NCBI GenBank assembly: GCA_964580465.1
Contig: CAZOKJ010000022.1
Span: forward strand, 1-34,974
Origin: Taishania sp964580465
GTDB lineage: Bacteria; Bacteroidota; Bacteroidia; Flavobacteriales_D; Crocinitomicaceae
DNA: 34,974 nt
Direction: 5' to 3'
Below the pieces are notes generated by a model that was not told the DNA's origin, did no database searches, and saw nothing but the letters and a program-made list of their open reading frames with translations. The translations under genes were made by a program, and so were the position numbers. Shown here one piece after another: positions 15,572-24,537 of this stretch (the stretch's first letter is position 1; each line of letters opens with the position of its first letter).

Positions 15572-16229
15572 ATTCTTTTAAACCAAGTTTAAAGACTGTT
15601 GGCACTCCAAACAATTCTTTTTTAGCCAATTTTTGCCATTCTTTTATCGTTGGTTCTAAAACAATCGTTGTCAATGAATTATCTTGATTGCTTAGCTCCT
15701 GTTTTTCTTTTATTTTCTTAAAAATCTTGCTTTCTTCATCATAATCGAAATAAGAAATTTTCAGTTGCTGGTTTTCAAAACGTAGTAATGCCGGTGTATA
15801 ACCATGTTCCGTTTTAAAATTCAAAAAATAAGTACCTGGGCTATCGTTCATTAATATATTTTCACTGCCTTTCCCTATCAATTGCACACTATTTCTTACA
15901 CCAAAATAATAATTATCATCCTGCAAAACACATGGAATTGAATCTTTTGTAACGCCAAAAATATGCTCGTTGCGTACAAAATATTGTCCTGTTTCTCGAA
16001 CTGTTTCTTTAGAAATCGCTTGAATGTTAATGGTATTGATGACAATTCCACTGTCGCTAACTATGTACATCAATTGAGTTGTTTCACCTTCGTATGTCCC
16101 AAAATAGCGAGCATCAACCGCTACTATCGGAGAACCAGAAATAGGAAGTGCTTCTTTAAATTCATACGACTTTTGAGCGTACAGCGCAGTAAAACAAAAC
16201 GATACAAAAAAAGAGATAATTAATTTCAT
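15570..16229 (-). CDS. exported protein of unknown function
   Basis: 219 residues from the ATG at 16229, which starts a clear signal peptide (M-K-L-I-I-S-F-F-V-S... L-Y-A-Q). The frame is open 60 bases further, but that extension would overlap the preceding gene and bury the leader, so I reject it. The mature part is mostly beta-strand-like, with a V-D-A-R-Y-F-G-T-Y-E-G-E segment and many charged residues toward the C-terminus. I recognise no family. It starts 22 bases after the glycosyltransferase gene and is probably the last gene of that transcript. Confidence 0.75.
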   Translation of the reverse strand: MKLIISFFVSFCFTALYAQKSYEFKEALPISGSPIVAVDARYFGTYEGETTQLMYIVSDSGIVINTINIQAISKETVRETGQYFVRNEHIFGVTKDSIPCVLQDDNYYFGVRNSVQLIGKGSENILMNDSPGTYFLNFKTEHGYTPALLRFENQQLKISYFDYDEESKIFKKIKEKQELSNQDNSLTTIVLEPTIKEWQKLAKKELFGVPTVFKLGLKE

Positions 16230-16251
16230 GTTTTTAATAAGAATATGGAGT

Positions 16252-17133
16252 TTAATGTGTGAATTTCCAACGAATATAATACCAAACATTGTGCCAATAA
16301 AGCTTTGACCAACGTTTTTTCTTCCATTGGAATACAGGATTGTATTTTTTCAAATGTTGAATATAAGCATTGTACAAACCGTTTAAGGGGTGGATAGAAG
16401 ACGAAAATCGTTCCATCGATAATTCTGCAAAATGAACAAAAACAATGTCTTTACCATTTACCGTTGGTTGCTGATTCAAGGAAGAAAAAAGCCTATTTTC
16501 ATCATTCCATCCTGCCAAATTGCAACCTTCGTGCTTCAACACCTTTACGTTTTCAAATCGAACTGGTATCAAATCCAGATATTTTTGATCATCGTATAAA
16601 CCACGCCAATAGGCTTTTTTCATTGCGTACAAACAACATTCTGTCCACCAATCCAATATGTTAATCGCTTGCTTATTGGCTGCAAAAAACCCTGCGTTGT
16701 ATAGACCAACACGATAATTAGCTTCCAACCAAGTTTGATTTTCACGTGGATTAAAAGGATAAAAATGAGGCGTTAAAATGAAGTTATTTTCTTCTAAAAG
16801 TTCAAAAATAAATGCTGGAGATGAAAAGAAATAAATATCATTATCCACGTAAATAACCTTTTCATAACCTTGTTCAAGTAGGTGTTTCACATATACAGGT
16901 TTGAAAGACCAACGCAATTCATCTTCTTTGTATTTATGTTGTAATTTTTTCGCTAAATGTGAGTCAATATCCGTTAAGCGTGAAAAAACAATATCTTGTT
17001 CATTATTAACAATTGTTCCATCGGTAACCAAGCAATGCAAATCGGTATCACATACTTTTTTAATAGAATCAAAAAGTACACGACATTTATACAAATGACT
17101 TTGAGTTGAAATGGTACAAATTGCTGTTTTCAT
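16252..17133 (-). CDS. glycosyltransferase-like protein (GT-A fold, GT8-like)
   Basis: 293 residues without signal or membrane segments. The N-terminus A-I-C-T-I-S-T and the core K-V-I-Y-V-D-N-D-I-Y-F, with a D-x-D at 97-99, indicate a GT-A nucleotide-sugar transferase related to GT8. R-V-G-L-Y-N-A-G-F-F-A near 142-152 and the late H-F-A-E-L-S-M-E segment also fit. It likely adds sugar to a cell-surface glycan; donor and acceptor cannot be read from sequence. The next upstream gene (15 bases away) is a second such protein, so the two may act in sequence. Confidence 0.78.
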   Translation of the reverse strand: MKTAICTISTQSHLYKCRVLFDSIKKVCDTDLHCLVTDGTIVNNEQDIVFSRLTDIDSHLAKKLQHKYKEDELRWSFKPVYVKHLLEQGYEKVIYVDNDIYFFSSPAFIFELLEENNFILTPHFYPFNPRENQTWLEANYRVGLYNAGFFAANKQAINILDWWTECCLYAMKKAYWRGLYDDQKYLDLIPVRFENVKVLKHEGCNLAGWNDENRLFSSLNQQPTVNGKDIVFVHFAELSMERFSSSIHPLNGLYNAYIQHLKKYNPVFQWKKKRWSKLYWHNVWYYIRWKFTH

Positions 17134-17148
17134 TTGGTAAATATAAAA

Positions 17149-18321
17149 TTATTTATTCACCTTTTCTAGTAATTCATTCCAAAAACTCCAAGTTTCATCT
17201 CCAAAATGATGGTAAACATGCACCAAAGCTGGCTTGTATTTTTCTGTTGCCCCTAGTTGAATTTCATCTTCTACCCACTTTAAAAATGGGTTATTGTAAT
17301 CAGCGATTAAATTCCATTTTTTACTGAGTGTCGGATGATTTTGTAAACCCAATTCCCAAACAGTGGCTATTAACGTTCCTTGATCACGAGTTTTCCATTG
17401 AGCATCTTTAAAAATTTCCATGGTTTTATTAAACCACGTATCTAAAAACTCATGAGATTGATCATCAAACAAAAAAACACCGCCATTCCAATGTTGGAAA
17501 TTTGCATGAGAAATAGTTGTATTAAATTTATCCTGAATTTTTTCCTGCAAGTGATTACATGAAAGCCCCCATAATAATCGACCATCTGGAAGTTGAGGAC
17601 AAGCTTTGAAGTAATTCCATTTTAATCCAACTTTTTTGCTAACCTTAGGCCATCGGAAATAATTCATAAAAATCTCATCTGTCTGACAGTCTCTCCACGT
17701 TTTCGATTGCTTGTCAAAATAAATTCCATCAATTGCTTTAAATTTGGTTCTTGTAAGCACAAAATGAAGTCCTAATTTTAGTTTTTGAAACAATGTTTGG
17801 TTACTTTGATAATGAGCGACTAACTTTCTTCTGTTTTGGAGAATAGAATCTTTAGTGGAATTTCTCAAAGGATCAACTTCAGTGAGCAACTGTTCTAGCT
17901 TATCAGAATAAGATTGATACACATCCAAACAATCGCAATTGACAGCATAAGCAGAAAATTGTTCCATCGTGCAATGGTCTGGAGCAAAAGTAATGGGTGA
18001 TTTATATTCGTCAAAAATAGCATCTACTTCCTCTGAAAAAGCAATAATATCTGTATCTAAATAGCAATAGCGGTTCCCTTTTGGGAAAAATTGATGAATA
18101 CCCGTTTTTAAATAAATACTTGCTTGGTGGTGATTAAATTCCACCGGTGTTTTGACATCAACAACTTTGTCATGTTCAACAGGGATTTCATTTCGAGAGC
18201 TATCCGTCAACACCCAAACATCATTTTTGGTATATTTTAGAAGAAACCTCAATGAAAAATGAAGCGTTTCAATATGCTCACTTCCACCGCAAACTACAAA
18301 TATGAAGGCATTTTTTGTCAT
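17149..18321 (-). CDS. glycosyltransferase-like protein (GT-A fold)
   Basis: 390 residues from the ATG at 18321 (M-T-K-N-A-F-I-F-V-V-C-G-G). The frame is open 36 bases more to another ATG, but the added residues precede the typical first beta-strand. D-T-D near 89-91 in Y-C-Y-L-D-T-D-I-I-A-F is the metal motif; H-W-N-G-G-V-F-L-F and the W-K-T-R-D-Q-G-T segment follow the order seen in this fold, where an N-x-G and a D-Q pair bind the acceptor. A H-V-Y-H-H-F-G-D motif lies near the end. It probably heads the three-gene unit ending at 15570. The role is inferred from fold only. Confidence 0.75.
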   Translation of the reverse strand: MTKNAFIFVVCGGSEHIETLHFSLRFLLKYTKNDVWVLTDSSRNEIPVEHDKVVDVKTPVEFNHHQASIYLKTGIHQFFPKGNRYCYLDTDIIAFSEEVDAIFDEYKSPITFAPDHCTMEQFSAYAVNCDCLDVYQSYSDKLEQLLTEVDPLRNSTKDSILQNRRKLVAHYQSNQTLFQKLKLGLHFVLTRTKFKAIDGIYFDKQSKTWRDCQTDEIFMNYFRWPKVSKKVGLKWNYFKACPQLPDGRLLWGLSCNHLQEKIQDKFNTTISHANFQHWNGGVFLFDDQSHEFLDTWFNKTMEIFKDAQWKTRDQGTLIATVWELGLQNHPTLSKKWNLIADYNNPFLKWVEDEIQLGATEKYKPALVHVYHHFGDETWSFWNELLEKVNK

Positions 18322-18443
18322 TCCAAAAGCATGAAGTAAAACAACAAAGTAACACATTTTTCACGACTTAAATTGTTAAAATTTAGCAGAACATATGGGT
18401 GTATTAAATTTTATTGTAGTTTTAATCATTAGAATGACAACTT

Positions 18444-20399
18444 ATGAAAGCACTACGACAATCAACTTTATTTTTTTGGTTGCTTTGCTACATTGGCGGC
18501 ATTGTCCTGTCATTGATTGAACTCCATATCGTATTATTCATTGTTGTTTTTCTTCTTTTTTCCATTGGAATTGCTTTAAAATTCCAAAACAAAAGAACCT
18601 ATTTATACTTTATTTTTTCAACTATTTTTGGTTTATTGGGGCATTTCACCCTGCAACTTCATCTGCCAAATGAAAATCCTACTTTCCCAAAGAATGAGAA
18701 CTATTATATTGGAGTGATAGAACAGCAAATTACCAAAGAAAATGTTTGGAACAGCTCCATTGTTCGTGTTCGTTTTGCAAAAAACAATAATAACAAATGG
18801 GATTTAACCAATCACAAAGTACTGTTAATCACAGAAAAAGGCGATCATAAAGTAACTACTGGTTCAGTAATATTATTCAACACAACGTTTCAACCAATCA
18901 CCCAAAACAATAATCCTGGGGAATTTAACACGACACTTTATTGGTTGTCTAAACAGATAAATTATCAAGGTTTTTCGGGTCTTGAGCAAATCACCCTGAT
19001 TGATTGCGTCCAACCCAGTCTATTTGAACAAGTACTCGACGCTACAAGAAATTACTCAGAGCAATTATTGGACAAATGGATAGGCAAAGAATATGCACCT
19101 TTAATGAAAGCAATGTTATTGGGTGACAAAAGCGATTTAACAGTTGAAACCAAACGTATTTTCACCAATACAGGATCCATGCACATGTTGGCCGTATCTG
19201 GCTTGCATGTTGGCGTCATTGTTATGTTGTTGCTTTTATTTTTTAAATACGCTTTTAACTACCGAGCAAAGCAATATTCGTTGGTATTAGTTGTTTTTAT
19301 TCTATGGTTTTATGCCTTTTTAACAGGGTTTTCGCCTTCTGTTACCAGAGCTGTTCTCATGTTTTCTGTTTTAATTATAGCTGGATTATTGAAACGAGAA
19401 TACATTGCTATTAACTCACTTAGCATTGCTGCTTTTTTCATCTTGTTGCTCAATCCACTTGCTATTTTAGACATTGGTTTTCAACTATCTTTTTTAGCCA
19501 TGTTGGGAATATTCACTATTTACCTCGCGCTAGAATCAGTGGTTGATTCAAAATACAAGTTAATAAACACTATTTGGCAAGGGACTGCTGTTGGTCTTGC
19601 TGCTCAAGTATTTACCGTTCCTATCTCATTGTATTATTTCAACCAATTTCCAAATTACTTTATGATTACCAACTTAGGCGTCATGCTCTTCTCCGGTATT
19701 TTATTGGGATTTTCTATTGGTATAATTGTCATTGGAAAAACAATTTTAGCACTACCGTTGGGTTGGGCTTTGGCCTTATGTTCTGCTATTTTCATTTCGT
19801 TTATTGCTTACATTGAACAAATTCCAGGTGCTTTAGCCTTAGGATTCACTCCTACTTGGTATTGGGTGATAGTGTGTTATATTTTTGTATTTTTCTTGTT
19901 GTATGGCATTGAAAAAAGGTGGTGGAAATTTCTTTTATTGGTGTTTATTCCTCTTTATGCATGGTTGCAATATGATCGTTACAACAATCATCAAACACGT
20001 GAATGGGTTGTTTTTAACAGTCGCTTTCCTACCTTACTCATAAATGATGGTGAACAACTAATTTGCATGCACACCGATTCAGAAAAAGGCTACAAACAAG
20101 CTTTGCGTTTATCACAAGATTATGCTAAAATTCATCCAAGTAATGTTAGGTTTATACCTATGCAAAATGGTTCCTATCACTTCAAATCAAAGCAGAAAGA
20201 AATAATGAAAATAACCATTGATCGCAGAGATATATTTATAGCAGAGGGGCAAGAAAATTACTATTTATCTACTCGAATCAACCATTCAAATGAAGCGTTT
20301 GAATCAGGAACTAAACTCATTAGTTTTTCACATCAACTAGCTGAAAATGCTTATTATTCATTACAAAAAGGAGCTTTTAGAAAGAAAATATCTTTTTAG
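18444..20399 (+). CDS. comEC: ComEC/Rec2-type competence membrane protein
   Basis: 651 residues. N-terminal membrane segments and a soluble OB-like region (about 85-190, DUF4131-type) are followed by the Competence domain, beginning G-D-K-S-D-L near 229 and N-T-G-S-M-H-M-L-A-V-S-G-L-H-V-G near 244-259, then about eight membrane segments to residue 500. The final ~150 residues are soluble and lack the H-x-H-x-D-H signature of a metallo-beta-lactamase, as is common in Bacteroidota. ComEC forms the inner-membrane channel for transformed single-stranded DNA. It converges with the AsmA gene with 12 bases between them. Confidence 0.93.
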   Translation: MKALRQSTLFFWLLCYIGGIVLSLIELHIVLFIVVFLLFSIGIALKFQNKRTYLYFIFSTIFGLLGHFTLQLHLPNENPTFPKNENYYIGVIEQQITKENVWNSSIVRVRFAKNNNNKWDLTNHKVLLITEKGDHKVTTGSVILFNTTFQPITQNNNPGEFNTTLYWLSKQINYQGFSGLEQITLIDCVQPSLFEQVLDATRNYSEQLLDKWIGKEYAPLMKAMLLGDKSDLTVETKRIFTNTGSMHMLAVSGLHVGVIVMLLLLFFKYAFNYRAKQYSLVLVVFILWFYAFLTGFSPSVTRAVLMFSVLIIAGLLKREYIAINSLSIAAFFILLLNPLAILDIGFQLSFLAMLGIFTIYLALESVVDSKYKLINTIWQGTAVGLAAQVFTVPISLYYFNQFPNYFMITNLGVMLFSGILLGFSIGIIVIGKTILALPLGWALALCSAIFISFIAYIEQIPGALALGFTPTWYWVIVCYIFVFFLLYGIEKRWWKFLLLVFIPLYAWLQYDRYNNHQTREWVVFNSRFPTLLINDGEQLICMHTDSEKGYKQALRLSQDYAKIHPSNVRFIPMQNGSYHFKSKQKEIMKITIDRRDIFIAEGQENYYLSTRINHSNEAFESGTKLISFSHQLAENAYYSLQKGAFRKKISF

Positions 20400-20411
20400 T
20401 TGGGCAGCAAT

Positions 20412-23063
20412 TTATTCAAACTCGACTTCTACTTTTTTGCGGTTTTTGTCTTCTTGCTCCATCTTCTTAAAAAAACTATTGGTCTTTCCTTCTTTCTTTT
20501 TCTTTTCCTGAATTACATCCTCCTCCTCTTTGCCAACTTGCACTTCAATCACTTCTTTTGAACGTTTTTTCTCTTCATAACGTTGAACGGTTGAATCCTT
20601 TTTATACATACCGAACTCACTTTTCAACATACTTTTTAAAGTTTGTTTTTCTTGTTCATTGTAGTTTTTTCTATCAGCAGCTCTCGATTCTTTATCCCAT
20701 GCAAATTGTGGTTTATCAATTGTTCCATACATTTTGAGATAAACAACCATTCCAGTGTTGTCATCAATAATTTCACCGAACTCATATTCTTTTTTACCTT
20801 TAATATCCCTCAATTTAAAAGCAAAACGGTAGTCGATAACTTGCTCTATAGAATGTGTACCACTTAAATCAACGTTAATAGCAGAGGAATTAATTTTCAT
20901 AGCTGGTATTGTAATGACGCCATTTCTAATTATAAATGTGTTTTCCAAAGTTTCAAAACGAAGATCAGCAAGTTTATTTCCAAAATTTTGAATCGCATTG
21001 GCACCAAGAACTAATTTGGCTGCGGGTGTTTTCATGCTTTCAATAATATCGTTAAAAGCAGTTACATTTTTCAACCTTCCTTCGTCTATTCTCAAATAAA
21101 TATCCGATTTCACTTGTTTCATATTGATACCCTTTCTCCAATCAAAAGGAGCTTCTAAGTTAAGTTGGATGGCAGCTTGGCCGTATAAATTCTCTTCTGT
21201 TATGACTGATTGTTTGAAGTTGTTCCAATCTTTCATTAACTGTTTGAGCGAGATATTGCTCGAGGACAATTTACTCGTAGTAACAAAGTATTCTTCTGAT
21301 GTTTCTTTTATGGAGACAGAACCATCTACAAAAGCTCCAGAAGTTTTAAAATGCACATCTGAAAAATTCACCTCACGTGCTTGCAAGCTCACGTGTCCAC
21401 TAATTTGTTCAAACACATGACCTTCATAGCTCATCTTGTTCAATGACAGGTTCAAGCTTCCATCAATAATATCTGGCAAAATGAAAGATCGTGATGCTTG
21501 CGTCTGAATTTGCTCCTCCTTGCTTGTTGTACCAAGGTCCTCAATTTTAATGTTTGTACTTGATATGTTCATTTCGGCACTTAGCTTCGATTGCTCACCA
21601 AAAAAACCAATCACATTGTTAAAATAGCCATCCATTTTTAAATCCGAATCACCAAGTTTCACCTCTAAACCAGAAACGCCAACATCATTGTTTTTAAGGA
21701 ATACTTTTCCAACAATGGAATGAAAATAGCGACGATCATCTTTCAATTGTACAAAATCACCTAAAAACTCTAACACACCTTCACTTTTGTTAATTTCAAT
21801 GTTTTTTTCGTTGTGAATTTTAACATTAAAATCAGCATCAGCATTCATGGTTCCTCCTATTTTGTCAATATAAGGAATTGGAAATAGCGTATGAACGATT
21901 GCTAAATTCAAATTCCCCTTTAAATTGCCTTGAATACGTGGTGCATCAAACTCACTAACTTTAATAGCTCCTGTAAAAGGTCCTGTTTTGGTAGTCAATG
22001 ATATATTTTTCAGAGTTAAAACATCACCACCTTTACCATCATTGTTAGAATAATTCCCAATCAAGTTCAGATTATTGACTTGCAATTGTTGTGAAGGCTC
22101 TACTAATTTACCGTTTTTCACGCCAAAATCACAAGCAATACTCACATCACTATTGTTGGCATAAACGTCGCTAATGACTAAGTTAAAATCTACTTCACCA
22201 GCACCTTGGTAATCCTTCACTTGATCTACACCTTGAATTAAGAAATTATTTGTTACGTCTGTCAACGCTAATTTTTTAGCATTGATTGTGAACTTCATAT
22301 TGTCAGGTCCTAAAAATCCAGAAAACTGGAAGGGCAAATTAGCAATATAAATAGTAGAAGAAGGTATAGTCAATGTTCCTTTGTTTTGGTCTATTTCAAC
22401 CGCAATATCGAACTTAGATTTTTTATTCTTCACGAAATTCAATTCGCCGCTTTTAGTTTCACGGATTAAGTTTTGACTTGAAGCCGAAATTGTAAAAACT
22501 TTATCTGCAAATTTTCCTTTTAACTCTGTTTTGATTAAATCAGTAGCATATTTGTGATGAATTTTAGCATTGGCATAAGAAAATCTTAGATTTTCAATTT
22601 TCACTTTTTGTAAATCAAACGAAAAATTAGTAGATGTTGTATCTTCTGACTCTTTTAAAATATCGAAGTTGTTTTCTCCTTTTTCATTTGTTTTCAATTG
22701 TAAAGTACCAGGATAAACATCAATGCGTTTCAGGGTATAATTTTCTTTCCACAAATCCAATGGATTGAATCGAAGTCTGATTTTTTCTGTATAAAGTAGC
22801 GTATCTTTTTCTGTTGCATTTTCGTAGGTATCTTGAATGAAAATTTTATTAAAATCAACAGATAAATTTGGGAAGCTACTCCAAAAGGCAAGATCAATTT
22901 TTTCTACTTTCACTTTTGCTTTCAAGTGGTCATTTACCTCGTCCAAAACAACAGCAATAATATCATCTTTAAAAAAGTAAAGAGCTGAAGTGAACAACAA
23001 TGACAAGGCAAGTAAGCTTACGCTCACCCATTTCAACACTTGTAAAACATGTTTCTTAGTCAT
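20412..23063 (-). CDS. AsmA-like envelope protein
   Basis: About 883 residues from the ATG at 23063. An N-terminal membrane anchor (about 8-28) is followed by a long beta-rich region typical of AsmA/TamB-like repeats (V-E-K-I-D-L-A-F-W-S-S-F-P-N-L-S-V and R-I-D-V-Y-P-G-T-L). The last ~90 residues are highly charged (Lys/Glu). AsmA-like proteins bridge the periplasm and are linked to phospholipid or outer-membrane biogenesis. The frame is open to a TTG at 23072, but that overlaps the -7 box TAATTTTG (complement of 23070-23077), so the ATG is preferred. Confidence 0.88.
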   Translation of the reverse strand: MTKKHVLQVLKWVSVSLLALSLLFTSALYFFKDDIIAVVLDEVNDHLKAKVKVEKIDLAFWSSFPNLSVDFNKIFIQDTYENATEKDTLLYTEKIRLRFNPLDLWKENYTLKRIDVYPGTLQLKTNEKGENNFDILKESEDTTSTNFSFDLQKVKIENLRFSYANAKIHHKYATDLIKTELKGKFADKVFTISASSQNLIRETKSGELNFVKNKKSKFDIAVEIDQNKGTLTIPSSTIYIANLPFQFSGFLGPDNMKFTINAKKLALTDVTNNFLIQGVDQVKDYQGAGEVDFNLVISDVYANNSDVSIACDFGVKNGKLVEPSQQLQVNNLNLIGNYSNNDGKGGDVLTLKNISLTTKTGPFTGAIKVSEFDAPRIQGNLKGNLNLAIVHTLFPIPYIDKIGGTMNADADFNVKIHNEKNIEINKSEGVLEFLGDFVQLKDDRRYFHSIVGKVFLKNNDVGVSGLEVKLGDSDLKMDGYFNNVIGFFGEQSKLSAEMNISSTNIKIEDLGTTSKEEQIQTQASRSFILPDIIDGSLNLSLNKMSYEGHVFEQISGHVSLQAREVNFSDVHFKTSGAFVDGSVSIKETSEEYFVTTSKLSSSNISLKQLMKDWNNFKQSVITEENLYGQAAIQLNLEAPFDWRKGINMKQVKSDIYLRIDEGRLKNVTAFNDIIESMKTPAAKLVLGANAIQNFGNKLADLRFETLENTFIIRNGVITIPAMKINSSAINVDLSGTHSIEQVIDYRFAFKLRDIKGKKEYEFGEIIDDNTGMVVYLKMYGTIDKPQFAWDKESRAADRKNYNEQEKQTLKSMLKSEFGMYKKDSTVQRYEEKKRSKEVIEVQVGKEEEDVIQEKKKKEGKTNSFFKKMEQEDKNRKKVEVEFE

Positions 23064-23069
23064 TGCTAA

Positions 23070-23077
23070 CAAAATTA
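23070..23077 (-). promoter_or_regulatory. -7 box of the AsmA-like gene
   Basis: The reverse strand reads TAATTTTG, exact TAnnTTTG, six bases before the ATG at 23063. The gap of 118 bases to the preceding gene leaves room for an independent promoter. Confidence 0.45.
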
Positions 23078-23190
23078 AAAAAATCAGTTGCTTGCTTTAA
23101 AACAAGATCTGTAAGTTATCAACGTAGAAATGTTGCTTTTGTTATGTAAATGCTCAAATGTGCTACGACAAACCTATTTTCTATGTAATT

Positions 23191-24528
23191 TTACTTGTCT
23201 TTTAGTTTTTGAGAAGTCAAAATTTGTTCCAAACTAAACTTCATGTTTCCATAGATATCAAAAGTGGAAACACTGTCAATGGTAATCAAGTATTTAGTTC
23301 CTTTGTTAGACCATTGCACATAGGATTCAGAAGCTTTTTCCATCTTAGGTATTGCTTTTGTAGCATAGAAAACATGCATATTATCTTGTGTTTGACTAAA
23401 TTGCAAAGGTGGAGAAAACAATAAGTGAAATTTACCTTCTTGCTCTGTCATAAATCCTTTTTTTAGCATGGTATTTAAAAGACTTCTATTGGGTTGAACA
23501 ACAGAATAAGCAAGTGTAAAACCAGGCACTTTGGTCAATCGGTTTTTAATCACTTCAGTCACGTTAAAATCCTCATCTAATTCAGATTCGATGTAGCTTT
23601 CTTCGATATTTATCCATCCTCCTTGTTGAAATGAGATATCACCATTCCAATTAGCTAAAAATTCTTTGAAAGGAAAACGAATACGGTTACTTTGTTTAGC
23701 CAAATACGCATACAATACATGTTCTGGATGTTTTTGTAAATGGGTTACATCCAAGTGTAAATTAATAGCAGTTCGAGTAAACTCACCCAGCTTAAAATCT
23801 TTCCCTCCTGATTTCAATTGAAATGGAATGGTATCGTTGCTATTCAAGTGTGAATAAAAATAGACATGTGTTGAATCAACATGCGGATATGCGGTAACTT
23901 GGTTAACATTTAAGTCTTTAAAATCTTTCAATTGCGCATAAACCAAAATGCTTTTTCCTAAGTTTTTTTGCTCGTTAATCAAGGTCATCCAAGCTGAACT
24001 TACTTGTTTAGCTTTTGCTGAAGTGATGCGTTTTAGTTGTTCGGTAAGATTATTTCCTTTGTAAAAACAAATGTAATCATCCCCATAAAACAAGTAACTA
24101 TTTTGATTGTGAATCTTCAACACCTTTTGTTTGTTGATTTTTAATTCTTTGACACTGAAAAAATAGTTTAACTTTTCAATTCCTTGTTGCAACAGAGTAC
24201 TGTCTGATAATTCTGACAAGATACCATATTCACCATCGCTATTAGCAAATACATAAACATTTTTTTGCAATTGCAAGCCATAATTTTTCGCTTGAGAAAC
24301 GATGAATTCAGGAGACAAAAAGTCGCGATAGGACACTTTGTAATAGTATAGCATTCCACTAATTTCCTTAGCGAACTTGATACAATCAGCGACGGCAATA
24401 AATTCAGCTTCTGGCAATCGATCTTCTAATTTAGGAGGATCTTCCTTTTTCATTAAGTACGGCCGAATAACCAAAAAAGCACCAAAAAGCACCGCCAAGA
24501 GGAAGATAAAGGAAAGCTTACGAAACAT
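23191..24528 (-). CDS. membrane-anchored or exported protein of unknown function
   Basis: 445 residues with one N-terminal hydrophobic segment (about 5-24) followed by a Lys/Glu-rich stretch. I see no known catalytic motif. It follows the DUF4836-like gene by 9 bases and is very probably co-transcribed with it. Both are long, exported, beta-rich proteins with N-x-x-G-Y/F and repeated F-Y-x-G segments, so distant relatedness is possible but not shown. Confidence 0.75.
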   Translation of the reverse strand: MFRKLSFIFLLAVLFGAFLVIRPYLMKKEDPPKLEDRLPEAEFIAVADCIKFAKEISGMLYYYKVSYRDFLSPEFIVSQAKNYGLQLQKNVYVFANSDGEYGILSELSDSTLLQQGIEKLNYFFSVKELKINKQKVLKIHNQNSYLFYGDDYICFYKGNNLTEQLKRITSAKAKQVSSAWMTLINEQKNLGKSILVYAQLKDFKDLNVNQVTAYPHVDSTHVYFYSHLNSNDTIPFQLKSGGKDFKLGEFTRTAINLHLDVTHLQKHPEHVLYAYLAKQSNRIRFPFKEFLANWNGDISFQQGGWINIEESYIESELDEDFNVTEVIKNRLTKVPGFTLAYSVVQPNRSLLNTMLKKGFMTEQEGKFHLLFSPPLQFSQTQDNMHVFYATKAIPKMEKASESYVQWSNKGTKYLITIDSVSTFDIYGNMKFSLEQILTSQKLKDK

Positions 24529-24537
24529 TTTCGCCTA

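Noticed and set aside
19990..20399. Metallo-beta-lactamase domain at the end of ComEC
   Set aside because: No H-x-H-x-D-H motif; the C-terminal part is a different short soluble region, as common in Bacteroidota.
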